Shown: one piece after another, positions 52,850-61,100 of the stretch
How positions within the stretch are numbered: position 1 is the first letter of the stretch
Layout of the letters: every line of letters begins with the position of its first letter
Assembly (NCBI GenBank): GCA_016793325.1
Contig: JAEUKI010000006.1
Coordinates: forward strand, 27,056 to 91,055
Direction of reading: 5' to 3'
Source of the DNA: Myxococcales bacterium
GTDB lineage: Bacteria; Myxococcota_A; Polyangia; Polyangiales; Ga0077539
Length of the DNA: 64,000 nucleotides
Translations under genes and position numbers: made by a program
The notes under the pieces: generated by a model
The model's database searches: none
What the model saw: the letters and a program-made list of their open reading frames with translations, nothing else
Told to the model about the DNA's origin: nothing

Positions 52850-53076
52850 TCATTCCTCCTGCGGTCCAGCGTTGCGACCGTCGCTCGTCGCGACGGGCGC
52901 TTCACCAGCCCTGCCACCGCAGCTCTCCGCACCATTGCGAGGACGCCGACGGTGGTCCAGAACGCTCGCGCGAACTTCTCTGCGACGAGCCGAGCGATCC
53001 GACGCGCGAGCGTCCCGGGTTCGCTCGACTCCCTCACCGCGCTCGTCGCAACGGTGAAGGGTCGCAGATGAAACCT
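52850..53076 (-). promoter_or_regulatory. Unusually long rplK-rplA intergenic region
   Basis: These 227 bp between two ribosomal protein genes that are normally adjacent contain no convincing gene; the open frame across it has no conserved features. It could carry a promoter or an mRNA structure bound by L1 or L10. A short inverted pair, gcgaccgtcg/cgtcgcgac, lies near the rplA end. No firm site can be named. Confidence 0.35.
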
Positions 53077-53502
53077 TCAGCCCTCGATCTCGATGCCCAT
53101 CGAGCGAGCGGTGCCCATGATCATCTTCTTGGCCGCCTCGAGGTCGTCGCAGTTGAGATCGGGCATCTTCTGCTTCGCGATCTCGACGACCTTCGACATC
53201 GGCAGCTTGCCGATCTTGTCGCGGTTGGGCTTCGCGCTCCCCTTGTCCTTGCCGAGCGCCTTCACGAGCAGCACCGACGCGGGCGGGGTCTTGAGCTCGA
53301 ACGTGAAGCTCTTGTCCGAGAAGACCGTGATGATGACGGGGATTGTGATTCCCTTCTGGTTCGCGGTCTTCGCGTTGAAGTCCTTGATGAACATCGGGAT
53401 GTTCACGCCCGCGGCACCGAGAACGGGACCGATGGGGGGGCCGGGCTTCGCTTCGCCGCCGGGCGCCTGGATCTTGACCTGACCAACAACCTTCTTCGCC
53501 AT
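53077..53502 (-). CDS. rplK: 50S ribosomal protein L11
   Basis: Protein of 141 aa, exactly typical. The N-terminal domain ([20 protein letters not shown]) has the Pro-rich thiostrepton-site linker, and the RNA-binding C-terminal domain includes [20 protein letters not shown] and ends with [10 protein letters not shown]. It forms the GTPase-associated centre with 23S rRNA. It lies between nusG (188 bp upstream) and rplA. Confidence 0.98.
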   Translation of the reverse strand: MAKKVVGQVKIQAPGGEAKPGPPIGPVLGAAGVNIPMFIKDFNAKTANQKGITIPVIITVFSDKSFTFELKTPPASVLLVKALGKDKGSAKPNRDKIGKLPMSKVVEIAKQKMPDLNCDDLEAAKKMIMGTARSMGIEIEG

Positions 53503-53690
53503 GATCGTCCTCGAACTGAGTTCCCCGTCACGAACGGGGGCGGCCGTTTACCGCAAATTTGATTCGTGTCCAAGCCCCCCCGTGCACTTTCTTCTGCGAC
53601 CCTCGGATCGCGCCGCGCGGAGCGCTGGAGCTCCGGTACGCGGTCGCGTCGGGATTCACCAGCAAATCGCGCGAACGACGCGTCGTCGAG

Positions 53691-54224
53691 CTACGCGGTG
53701 ATCTTCTCGACCTCGTTGTATCCGAGCTCGACCGGCGTCGGCCGACCGAAGATGGGAACGATGACCTTCACCTTCTGACGGTCCGCCTTCACTTCTTCGA
53801 CGGTGCCCGAGAAGTTCGCGAACGCGCCAGAGACCACGCGAACCTGATCGCCCACGTCGAAGTGCGCGCGCACCGCGGCGGGAGAAGTGCCCTTCTCCAT
53901 CTGGTCGACGATCGCCTGGATCTCTTTGTCCTTCACGGGCGTCGGGTTCTGATCGCCGATGAAGCCGGTGACCTTCGGCGTCTCCTTCACGAGGTGCCAC
54001 GTCTGCTCGTTCATCTCCATCTGAACGAACACGTAGCCCGGATAGAAGCGGCGCTTCTCGGTGCGGCTCTTGCCATTGCGGTTGACCTGCACCTCCTCGC
54101 TCGGAACGAGGATTTCGCCGAACAACTTCTGCATGCCAGCGTTCTTGATCCGCTCTTGCAAGCTGGATTTCACCTGGCCCTCGAAGCCGCTGTACGCCTG
54201 AATGATGTAGTAGCGCATCGCCAT
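53691..54224 (-). CDS. nusG: Transcription termination/antitermination protein NusG
   Basis: Protein of 177 aa from the ATG at 54224 (a second Met is at residue 3). The NGN domain has MRYYIIQAYSGFEGQVKSSL, FYPGYVFVQMEMNEQTWHLV and VTGFIGDQNPTPV; the KOW domain has FDVGDQVRVVSGAFANFSGT and ends with GYNEVEKITA. It binds RNA polymerase and couples transcription to Rho or to ribosomes. Adjacent to secE and rplK, as in most bacteria. A clear SD is missing (only ggggctcccccc before the ATG). Confidence 0.97.
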   Translation of the reverse strand: MAMRYYIIQAYSGFEGQVKSSLQERIKNAGMQKLFGEILVPSEEVQVNRNGKSRTEKRRFYPGYVFVQMEMNEQTWHLVKETPKVTGFIGDQNPTPVKDKEIQAIVDQMEKGTSPAAVRAHFDVGDQVRVVSGAFANFSGTVEEVKADRQKVKVIVPIFGRPTPVELGYNEVEKITA

Positions 54225-54477
54225 GGGGGGAGCCCCGTTCACCTTCGCGCCGCCCTCGTTGGAGCGGCGAGTCTCACGGATTTTCGCAGGAGAAGCATCG
54301 CCTCTCGGACCGCGCGCGGACACCGCGCACGCCCCGTCGACGAACCACGTCCCGTGCGAGGGACGCGGTTTCTAGCACGCTCGCCACGACGCTGTCACGC
54401 GCCCCCAGCGTGTGTCGCCTCAGAAATCCACCCCCTCCGCTGCGCCCCGTGGTCGAGAGGCGCTCAGCGCCCCGCGA

Positions 54478-54861
54478 TCACTTGATGATCCACTCGGTGA
54501 TCGCGCCCCAGAAGCGATCCATGAAGAAGATCACGCCCGCGGCCACGATCGACGTGACGAGCACGATGAACGTCGCCGTTTGCGTCTCTTGCTTGGTCGG
54601 CCACGACACGGCCGCGAGCTCGTCGATGATCTCCTTCGAAATCGTGCGGAAGCGCTCGTTGCGCCACGCCCACACGACCGCGACGAAGCCCGCCACCACG
54701 CCGATCAGCGTCGCGATCGCGTCGTGTCCCTCCCACACGCGCTCGACGATGTTGTGAACCAGCCACGCGACAATGACTCCGCCCACGAAATAGCTCGTGT
54801 ACAGGTACTTCTGGACGCCGAGCTGGAGCGATTGAGTGCGCGTATCCGTCTGCGTAGACAA
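54478..54861 (-). CDS. secE: Preprotein translocase subunit SecE
   Basis: Protein of 127 aa from a TTG at 54861 that has AGGAG 8 nt upstream. An ATG at 54948 would add 29 residues but has no SD and lies only 34 nt after tRNA-Trp. Three hydrophobic helices are present, as in the long E. coli-type SecE. The last is preceded by the signature EIIDELAAVSWPTKQETQTA, which contains the conserved W-P-x3-E segment. It is an essential part of the SecYEG channel. A 253-bp gap precedes nusG, with nothing recognisable in it. Confidence 0.94.
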   Translation of the reverse strand: MSTQTDTRTQSLQLGVQKYLYTSYFVGGVIVAWLVHNIVERVWEGHDAIATLIGVVAGFVAVVWAWRNERFRTISKEIIDELAAVSWPTKQETQTATFIVLVTSIVAAGVIFFMDRFWGAITEWIIK

Positions 54862-54982
54862 GGCGAAGGCTCCTGAAACGCGACGCGCGCGATCGACGAA
54901 CCCTGGCTCGCTTCTCGTGTCGCGGTTCGACTTGAAACCAAGGGTCACATCCGCGTGTGACCCGACGTGACATCGATTGTTG

Positions 54983-55055
54983 CACGGGACGAGGGACTCG
55001 AACCCACGACCTGCGGATTTGGAATCCGCTGCTCTACCGACTGAGCTAGTCCCGT
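54983..55055 (-). tRNA. tRNA-Trp(CCA)
   Basis: 73 nt. The acceptor stem ACGGGAC/GTCCCGT is fully paired, the D arm contains TAGCTCAGTCGGTAGAGC, the anticodon stem-loop is GCGGATTCCAAATCCGC (anticodon CCA) and the T loop is TTCGAGT. Discriminator G; no CCA end is encoded. One U-U opposition appears in the T stem. It lies between rpmG and secE, the usual place. Confidence 0.95.
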
Positions 55056-55071
55056 AATGTGTGAACCTGTT

Positions 55072-55236
55072 TCACTTCGTCTCGACGTGCAGCGTGTGGG
55101 CGCCGCACGTCTTGCAAAACTTCTTGAGCTCGACCGCTTTCGCGTCGGGCCGACGGGCCCTCGAGGTCTTGTAGTTTCGCGAGCCGCAAGCGCTGCAAAC
55201 CAACGTCACTGCGATTCGATCACTCTTCGACCCCAT
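55072..55236 (-). CDS. rpmG: 50S ribosomal protein L33
   Basis: Protein of 54 aa. The start at 55236 (MGSKSDRIAVTLVCSACGSR) gives the family length. Four Cys in two CxxC pairs (CSACG and CKTCG) form a zinc knuckle, so this is the zinc-binding (C+) form of L33. NYKTSRARRPDAKAVELKKF is the conserved core. It lies 16 bp before tRNA-Trp and 178 bp after tuf on the same strand. Confidence 0.97.
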   Translation of the reverse strand: MGSKSDRIAVTLVCSACGSRNYKTSRARRPDAKAVELKKFCKTCGAHTLHVETK

Positions 55237-55291
55237 GGGTTCGTCCGAAAGGGAGCGGTCATGTAGCGCGTCCGGCGCGGTTCGTAAAGAG

Positions 55292-55319
55292 CCGCGAGCA
55301 GCTCTCGTGCGGCTCGCGG
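55292..55319 (-). terminator. Possible weak terminator after tuf
   Basis: 8-bp stem (ccgcgagc/gctcgcgg) with a 12-nt loop, followed on the minus strand by CTCTTTAC. The U-tract is short, so it may only attenuate transcription between tuf and rpmG. Confidence 0.4.
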
Positions 55320-55414
55320 TAGATTTCGCACGCGAACGCGTGGTCGCAGAGGGCGGTGACGGCCTGTTCGTGGCCATCACCGCTCCCTCTGCGACAACCG
55401 TCGTCGGGCTCGAT

Positions 55415-56611
55415 CTATTCGACGAGCGCGACGACCGAGCCGGCGCCGACCGTTCGACCGCCTTCGCGGATCGAGAAGCGCGTGTTCACGTCGACGACCA
55501 CGGGGCTGACGAGCTCGACCTCGACGCGGACCGTGTCTCCGGGACGCGCGAGCTCGGCGCCCTCGAGGAGGGTCACCGCGCCCGAGACGTCCGTCGTGCG
55601 CACGAAGAACTGAGGCTGGTACCGCGAGGCGAACGGCGTGTGTCGTCCGCCCTCTTCCTTCGTGAGCACGTAGAGCTCAGCGACGAAGCGCTTTCGCGCC
55701 TTGGCGCTGCCGGGCGCCGCGAGGACCGCGCCGCGCTCGACCTCGTCGCGACGCACGTTGCGCAAGCAGAGCCCGGTGTTGTCACCAGCCCTCGCGCAGT
55801 CGAGCGTCTGCTTGAAGGTCTCGACGCCCGTGACCGTCGCCGTCCGCGTCGCGCTGTTCGCGATGAGCTCGACGACGTCGCCGACGCGAACCGTTCCGCG
55901 ATCGACGACGCCCGTCACGACCGTGCCGACGCCGCGGATCGAGTGAACGCCCTCGACCGAGAGAAGAAACGGGCCGTCCACGTCGCGCACCGGATCGGGG
56001 ATCGTCGTGTCGAGCGCCTCTGCGAGCGCCACGATCGACTCTTCCCAACGCGCGTCGCCGCGCAGCGCCGGAAGCGCCGCGCCGCGAACGACGGCGCACT
56101 CGTCTCCAGCGAACCCGACCTTCTCGAGGAGCTCGCGCGCCTCGATCTCGACGAGGTCGACGAGCTCTTGGTCCTCGACGGCGTCGCACTTGTTCACGAA
56201 CACCACCATCGAGCGAACGCCCGACTGCCTCGCGAGCAACACGTGCTCTCGGGTCTGCGGCATGATCGAGTCGAGCGCAGACACCACGAGGATCGCGCCG
56301 TCCATCTGCGCCGCGCCGGTCATCATGTTCTTGATGTAATCAGCGTGGCCCGGACAATCGACGTGAGCGTAGTGGCGTCTGGGCGTCTCGAACTCGGCGT
56401 GCCCAGCGGCGACCGTGAGCGTCTTGGTCTCGTCGCGAACGATGCCGCCGCGCGCGATGTCTCCGTAGCCTTTGACGGCGTACGAGAAGCCATAGCGACG
56501 GCTGAGCACCGCGCTCAGCGCGGCGGTCACCGTGGTTTTGCCGTGGTCGATGTGCCCGATCGTTCCGACGTTGACGTGGGGCTTGGTGCGGTTGAAACGC
56601 TCCTTCATCAT
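55415..56611 (-). CDS. tuf: Elongation factor Tu, divergent form at the tufB locus
   Basis: Protein of 398 aa. The core EF-Tu motifs are intact: [18 protein letters not shown] (P-loop), DCPGHADY (G3, with the catalytic His89) and NKCD (G4), plus domain 2/3 landmarks RGTV, AGDNTGL and KKEEGG-like [11 protein letters not shown]. But switch I (residues about 49-67) lacks the normal APEERERGITI-type sequence. It has instead a Gly-rich, two-residue-longer stretch ([18 protein letters not shown]) in which the conserved Arg-Gly is Lys-Thr; the Mg-coordinating Thr (Thr66) remains. The G5 motif is GAAL instead of GSAL/K. It lies exactly where tufB normally is, after four tRNA genes. It may be a specialised paralogue whose partner tuf lies elsewhere. 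Confidence 0.9.
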   Translation of the reverse strand: MMKERFNRTKPHVNVGTIGHIDHGKTTVTAALSAVLSRRYGFSYAVKGYGDIARGGIVRDETKTLTVAAGHAEFETPRRHYAHVDCPGHADYIKNMMTGAAQMDGAILVVSALDSIMPQTREHVLLARQSGVRSMVVFVNKCDAVEDQELVDLVEIEARELLEKVGFAGDECAVVRGAALPALRGDARWEESIVALAEALDTTIPDPVRDVDGPFLLSVEGVHSIRGVGTVVTGVVDRGTVRVGDVVELIANSATRTATVTGVETFKQTLDCARAGDNTGLCLRNVRRDEVERGAVLAAPGSAKARKRFVAELYVLTKEEGGRHTPFASRYQPQFFVRTTDVSGAVTLLEGAELARPGDTVRVEVELVSPVVVDVNTRFSIREGGRTVGAGSVVALVE

Positions 56612-56975
56612 GGGAGCTGCTCCTGCGATCCGCGCGCAAGACGCAGGACCGCGCCGCCCGATCGCCCCAATGCGCGAGCTGTGCGCGACCCCATCGCCTC
56701 CGCGACGTGCGCGACAACACCGCAGCTACGACTGGCATCGTGCTCGATCACCGTTGATCGAACGCCAGCTTCGCGTCGGTGCGCCGATGTGTTCGACGCA
56801 CGAACAGACGTTCGCGCGCCGGAGTGTCACCGCCGTTGCACCCCTCGTCGTCACCGAGCGCTCGATCGAGCGCCGCAGGACGAGGACGATCCCGCCGCAC
56901 ACACATTCAAGTGTGCTCGTCGGTCTCATCCGTCGACGACGCGAGAGCACTCCCCCCTCGCGGTCATCGAATCGT
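56612..56975 (-). other. Leader region between tRNA-Thr(GGT) and tuf
   Basis: 364 bp with no credible gene. In related loci tuf is co-transcribed with the upstream tRNAs, so this is probably a transcribed spacer or a promoter region. A small dyad (gcacac/gtgtgc near 56897) is the only structure noted. A GGAG is placed before the tuf ATG. Confidence 0.4.
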
Positions 56976-57050
<75 letters not shown>

Positions 57051-57060
57051 GGCGGCTATG

Positions 57061-57136
57061 TGGAGCGGGAGACGGGATTCGAACCCGCGACATTCAGCTT
57101 GGAAGGCTGACGCTCTACCAACTGAGCTACTCCCGC
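57061..57136 (-). tRNA. tRNA-Gly(TCC)
   Basis: 76 nt including an encoded CCA end. Acceptor GCGGGAG/CTCCCGC; anticodon region GTCAGCCTTCCAAGCTGA with anticodon TCC; T loop TTCGAAT. Equivalent to glyT by position. Confidence 0.96.
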
Positions 57137-57173
57137 GTTGGCAGATTGTGAGAGAAAAACCTCGAAGAGATCT

Positions 57174-57259
57174 TGGTGGAGAGTGGTGGATTCGAACCAC
57201 CGTAGGCATAAGCCGGCAGATTTACAGTCTGCTCCCTTTGGCCGCTCGGGCAACTCTCC
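57174..57259 (-). tRNA. tRNA-Tyr(GTA)
   Basis: 86 nt with the long variable arm of a class II tRNA and an encoded CCA. Acceptor GGAGAGT/ACTCTCC; anticodon stem-loop GCAGACTGTAAATCTGC with anticodon GTA. Equivalent to tyrU by position. Confidence 0.96.
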
Positions 57260-57308
57260 ATACTTTTCACGCGAGCACTACGGGAGCTGCTGCGCGCTGC
57301 ATTTTCAG

Positions 57309-57381
57309 GGCTGGCGACGGGACTTGAACCCACAACCACCAGTTTACAAAACTGGCGCTCTACCGATTGAGCTACGCCAGC
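57309..57381 (-). tRNA. tRNA-Thr(TGT)
   Basis: 73 nt. Acceptor GCTGGCG/CGCCAGC; anticodon stem-loop CCAGTTTTGTAAACTGG with anticodon TGT; T loop TTCAAGT. The discriminator reads C and no CCA is encoded, both unlike the other threonine tRNA here. Equivalent to thrU by position, first in the tRNA-tuf array. Confidence 0.92.
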
Positions 57382-57452
57382 AGCTCGCTCGTGAGGGCCC
57401 CGCCTACTAGCCCCGCGCAGGGGGCGTGTCAAGCGTTGATCTTCAATGATGT

Positions 57453-58748
57453 TCAGCGCCGACGCACGAGCGTCGCGCCTGCGTCCGCGCTCGATGCGCC
57501 GCTCGCCGCGACGGAGCTGTCCGCGGAAGCGTCGGTGATCGATGCGTCGCTCGGCGCGCCCGCGTCTGCGCTCGAGACCGCGGTCGATGCGGCAGTGCAC
57601 TCGGGCGACCGGCGGTAGAGCTCCGGGCCCGGTCCGCGCAAGACGAACTGCTGGATCTCGTCGAGCTGCGCCTGCGCGCGCTGCACCCACGCGTTGTCGG
57701 CGATCGCGTTGCGTCGAGCCATTCCGATCGTGGCCTCGAACGCGCGAAGCGAGCCCTGCAAAAGCGGCCGTAAGTACCGGTTGTTCGCCGTTCGATCACG
57801 GTAGACCCGAATCACGGGCTCGTCCCAATCGCACGGAAGCTGCGCGCCGACGATAGACAACCACAGCGAGCGATACATCTCGCCGATCGAGAATCCCGCG
57901 GCCGCGGACCAGTGGGGGTTTCCGACGCGAATGGCGTCGTTGTAGAGGACGTGCGCGTGCAAGACGTGCTGAATACGTCGTTGGACTGCGAGATCGATCA
58001 CACTCATGTCCGTCTCGTCGACGCGCACGGTGATTGCGGCACCCTCGAGTCGCGAGACCTCGCCCAACACGAACCGCGCTTGCGCGATGTACGTGTCGTC
58101 TCCGAGCGCGGCCACGGCCTCGGCCGTTGGAACGAGCGAGACCGCGTCCTGCGCCGCGCGCGTCGCTCCTGCGCGATCGCCGAGCGCGAGCCTCGCTGCG
58201 GCCTGACGACCGAGCGCCTCGACGCGATCGATCAGCGCGATCTGCGGGATCGTGAGCACGCGATCGGTCGCCGTGACGATGTCGTTCGCGCGATTGGCGG
58301 TCTCGCTCACCGCCGCGACGCGAAACCACGCGTCCCGCGCGAGGTCGTTGTTGCCGCCTGCGGACGCGCGGGTCGCGGCTTCGTTGTACGCGGCGATCGC
58401 TTCGGCGTGTCGACCCGCGGCTTGATGCGCTTGCCCGATGTTGAAGTGCGCCGCGGGGACGAGCGGAGAGCTCGGAAACTCCGTGGCCAATCGAGAGAAG
58501 TCGGCGATAGCCTCGTCGAACCGCCGCGTTTGCAGCGCCGTCGAAGCGCGCTCGAAGAGGAGGCGCGCGTCGTAGGCGTCGCCCGTTCCGTCGGGGCGTC
58601 CGACGACGCGAAACTCTGTTCCTTGAACGAGGCGATTGCGGCCGTTGTTCGAGCTCTGCGCGGGTGTTGTCGTGCGCGTCCCGTTCGTGGTCGCGCAGGC
58701 GCTCAACGAGGCGACGAGAACGAACGCGGCGATCGAGCGATAGGTCAT
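57453..58748 (-). CDS. TPR-repeat lipoprotein
   Basis: Protein of 431 aa. The SD AGGAG lies before the ATG at 58748. The lipobox is ASLSAC (Cys about residue 18). After a Thr/Asn-rich linker there are TPR-like units (for example RRFDEAIADFSRLATEFPSS, HFNIGQAHQAAGRHAEAIAA), similar to BamD/YbgF-type outer-membrane-associated proteins. The C-terminal 60 residues are Ala/Ser/Asp-rich. It lies 72 bp upstream of the tRNA array on the same strand. Function unknown; an envelope assembly role is a guess. Confidence 0.82.
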   Translation of the reverse strand: MTYRSIAAFVLVASLSACATTNGTRTTTPAQSSNNGRNRLVQGTEFRVVGRPDGTGDAYDARLLFERASTALQTRRFDEAIADFSRLATEFPSSPLVPAAHFNIGQAHQAAGRHAEAIAAYNEAATRASAGGNNDLARDAWFRVAAVSETANRANDIVTATDRVLTIPQIALIDRVEALGRQAAARLALGDRAGATRAAQDAVSLVPTAEAVAALGDDTYIAQARFVLGEVSRLEGAAITVRVDETDMSVIDLAVQRRIQHVLHAHVLYNDAIRVGNPHWSAAAGFSIGEMYRSLWLSIVGAQLPCDWDEPVIRVYRDRTANNRYLRPLLQGSLRAFEATIGMARRNAIADNAWVQRAQAQLDEIQQFVLRGPGPELYRRSPECTAASTAVSSADAGAPSDASITDASADSSVAASGASSADAGATLVRRR

Positions 58749-58887
58749 CGAGGACTCCTGCACCGGACGGGCGGTGTAACCCGACCGATGGGGGACGGGC
58801 TTTGGATATTTCAACAGCGAGCGTCGGTCGGGACGTGCGACTGCGACAATCGTCGCTGCTCGTCGGTTCCGGTGACGGGCGAAGGTT

Positions 58888-59841
58888 GTGGTACCCCTCA
58901 TCGCCGCCGTGAGCGACGAGGCCGTCCTATTGGGAGTCGACGAGAACGGGCTGGGCTCGCGGCTCGGACCCATGACGATCACGGCCGTTCGCGTTGTCGT
59001 CGATCGCGCGCGCCTCAAGGACCGCGCCGCGATGCGCCGCGCCGTGGCTCGCGCCGATATCGGCGACTCGAAGGAGCTATGCGCGCACGGAAGCATGGCC
59101 GACACCGAGGGCGCCGTGCTCGCGCTCCTCGAGCGTCACACCGGCGCAAAGCCCCGCTCGCTCACGGAGTTCGCCGCCCTCACGACGATCGAAACCGACG
59201 AGGAGCTCCGGCGCGATTGTCCCGACGGGGAGGCGCCCCGCGTGTGCTTCGACGACGCAGTAGCGCTTCCCGCGTTCGGGCCAGGCCCGACGAGCGAGCA
59301 CTACGAGACCGCCGAGCGCCTCGCGAACAAGGGCTTCGAGCTCGACGCCGTTCGCGTGTCCGTCCAGTGCGCGGGCCGCATCAACGACGCGAAGGCGAAG
59401 GGCCGATCGAGGATGGACCTCGACCTCGACGCGATGCTCTCGCTCGTGTCGGCGCTCGCGGTCCCAGGCCGATCGGTCGACGCGTCCCTCGGAAAAGTCG
59501 GCGCGCGCATGCGCTACCACGACGCGCTCGCGGCGCGCTTCGCGCTCGTTCGCACCGAGCTCGAGACCCGCGAGCGCTCGACCTACCACGTCTCAAACGT
59601 CGGAGCGCTCTCGTTCGTCATGGATGGAGACGCCACAGAACCCGCGATTTCGCTCGCGTCCATGATCGGCAAATACGCGCGCGAGCTTTGGATGCACCGC
59701 CACAATCGATACTGGACGAGCGCGGTCGAAGGCGCGTCGCCCGCCTCGGGCTACCACGACCCGGTCACGGCGCGGCTCGTCGACGCAACGGCCCTCGCCC
59801 GCAAGAAACTGCAGATCCCCGAGCGATGCTTCGAGCGATGA
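58888..59841 (+). CDS. Divergent ribonuclease HII-like protein
   Basis: Protein of 317 aa from a GTG at 58888 (another GTG at 58909 is possible). The N-terminal motif LLGVDENGLGSRLGPMTITA aligns with the RNase HII signature GxDEaGrGpxxGPxvxAa; Asp18 and Glu19 would be the first two metal ligands. DSKEL (60-64) matches the family DSK motif. MDGDATEPAISLASMIGKYA (245-264, Asp248) matches GDxxxxaIaaASIlAKv, and Asp198 in SVDASLGK fits the remaining acid. Thus the DEDD centre seems kept, but the GRG motif that reads the ribonucleotide junction is GLG, and the protein is about 100 aa longer than typical RnhB. It may have another nucleic-acid substrate. It overlaps the CapA-like gene by 4 bp. Confidence 0.8.
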   Translation: MVPLIAAVSDEAVLLGVDENGLGSRLGPMTITAVRVVVDRARLKDRAAMRRAVARADIGDSKELCAHGSMADTEGAVLALLERHTGAKPRSLTEFAALTTIETDEELRRDCPDGEAPRVCFDDAVALPAFGPGPTSEHYETAERLANKGFELDAVRVSVQCAGRINDAKAKGRSRMDLDLDAMLSLVSALAVPGRSVDASLGKVGARMRYHDALAARFALVRTELETRERSTYHVSNVGALSFVMDGDATEPAISLASMIGKYARELWMHRHNRYWTSAVEGASPASGYHDPVTARLVDATALARKKLQIPERCFER

Positions 59842-61088
59842 CCCACGTTTTCAAGAGCGGAGCTTGCGTCGCGTGCGCGCTATTTGTCGCGCTCTCGCAT
59901 ACAGCGTGCTCGCGCCCTCCCCCGCCGCCGCGCGACAGCGGGAGGCCTGCGCCCGCGCTGACAGACGCGGCGCCCGACGCCGCGAGCGACGAGGACGAAC
60001 CGAGCGACGCGGCCGTCATCGACGCTGCGCCCGAGGACACCGGCGCAGGACCGCGCCGCGTGGTCGTGACCTCCACCGGTGGAATCGTCTTGCACCGCCA
60101 CGTCGTGCAGATGGCGCAGTCCTACCGCGAGATGGGCGGGCTCTCGTACATGCTCACGCGGATCGCGCCGATCATCACGCCGCGCGAGGTCGCGATCGTT
60201 CCGCTCGAGGGGCCGCTGTCGACGGCCGCGAGGCCGCCGTGGGTCGGGGACAACCCTGCTCTCGGCGGGCACCCGTGGATGGCGCGGCAGATCGCGCGCG
60301 TGGGCTTCGACGCGGTCGTGCTCGCGACCAACCACGCGCTCGACCAGCGGCCCGACGGGCTCGAGTCCACGATCGAAGCGCTCGATCAAGCCACACTCGG
60401 CGCGATCGGCGCGGGCCGCTCGGAAGAAGACGCGTACACGCCGTGGACAACCGAGCGCGACGGCGTTCGTGTGGCGGTGCTGGGATACACTGATCGATCT
60501 GCGTTTGCGCCGGGCGGCGCGGACGCGAGGGCGTTCGTCGCGCGAGAGCTCTCGCGGGTGCTCGACGCGGTTCGCGCAGCGCGAACGAACGCGGACATCG
60601 TCGTTGTGTGCGCGCACTGGGGACGCGATCGCAACCCCAACGCCAACGCCAATCAGCGATCGCTCGCGCGACGCTTCATCGACGCGGGCGCGGACCTCGT
60701 GCTCGGCGCGGGGCCTGCGGTGCTTCAGAGCGTCGAGCGGTTCACGTCGGATCGCGGGGACGCCGTCGTCGCGTTCTCGCTCGGGTCGCTGCTCTCGAAC
60801 TTCGGAAGCGCGTGGCACAACGGCGTCGCCGAGCGACCGCTCAGCGATCCGATGGGCGTGATGTACGACCCGAAGACGCGCGACGGAGCGCTGTTGCGCG
60901 TGCAGTTCGAAGTGCCCGAGCCCGGTCGCGTCACGCTCGTGTCGATGAGCGCCGTGGCGACGTGGACCGTGAACTTCACGAGCGACCTGCACGTGGTTCC
61001 GATGCGCCACGCGGACGACCGAATCAGCCGCGAGAGGCTGCGCGCGGTGACCAACGCGCTCGGTCAAGCGGTGCGCGTTCGTCCGTAA
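59838..61088 (+). CDS. CapA/PgsA-like lipoprotein (poly-gamma-glutamate synthesis-type fold)
   Basis: Protein of 416 aa. The ATG at 59838 overlaps the preceding stop; an ATG at 59826 is an alternative. The lipobox is ALSHTAC (Cys about residue 24), followed by an Asp/Ala/Pro-rich linker to about residue 75. The domain has the CapA pattern: PLEGPLST (usually NLE), FDAVVLATNHALDQRPDGL, VVVCAHWGRDRNPNANANQR, and VLGAGPAVLQSVERF with the VVAFSLGSLLSNF segment. The usual first metal-binding Asp (GDxM near the N-terminal strand) is replaced by TGGIV, so catalysis is doubtful. It is coupled to the RNase HII-like gene. Role unknown. Confidence 0.82.
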   Translation: MTHVFKSGACVACALFVALSHTACSRPPPPPRDSGRPAPALTDAAPDAASDEDEPSDAAVIDAAPEDTGAGPRRVVVTSTGGIVLHRHVVQMAQSYREMGGLSYMLTRIAPIITPREVAIVPLEGPLSTAARPPWVGDNPALGGHPWMARQIARVGFDAVVLATNHALDQRPDGLESTIEALDQATLGAIGAGRSEEDAYTPWTTERDGVRVAVLGYTDRSAFAPGGADARAFVARELSRVLDAVRAARTNADIVVVCAHWGRDRNPNANANQRSLARRFIDAGADLVLGAGPAVLQSVERFTSDRGDAVVAFSLGSLLSNFGSAWHNGVAERPLSDPMGVMYDPKTRDGALLRVQFEVPEPGRVTLVSMSAVATWTVNFTSDLHVVPMRHADDRISRERLRAVTNALGQAVRVRP

Positions 61089-61100
61089 ATCCCCGGTCGA

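Noticed and set aside
52759..53037. 92-aa minus-strand frame between rplK and rplA
   Set aside because: Arg/Ser-rich with no ribosome binding site or motif, overlapping the rplA start; more likely a regulatory gap.
57912..59837. Long in-frame extension upstream of the CapA-like gene
   Set aside because: It crosses the TPR lipoprotein (antisense) and the RNase HII-like gene in another frame; the lipoprotein signal begins at 59838.
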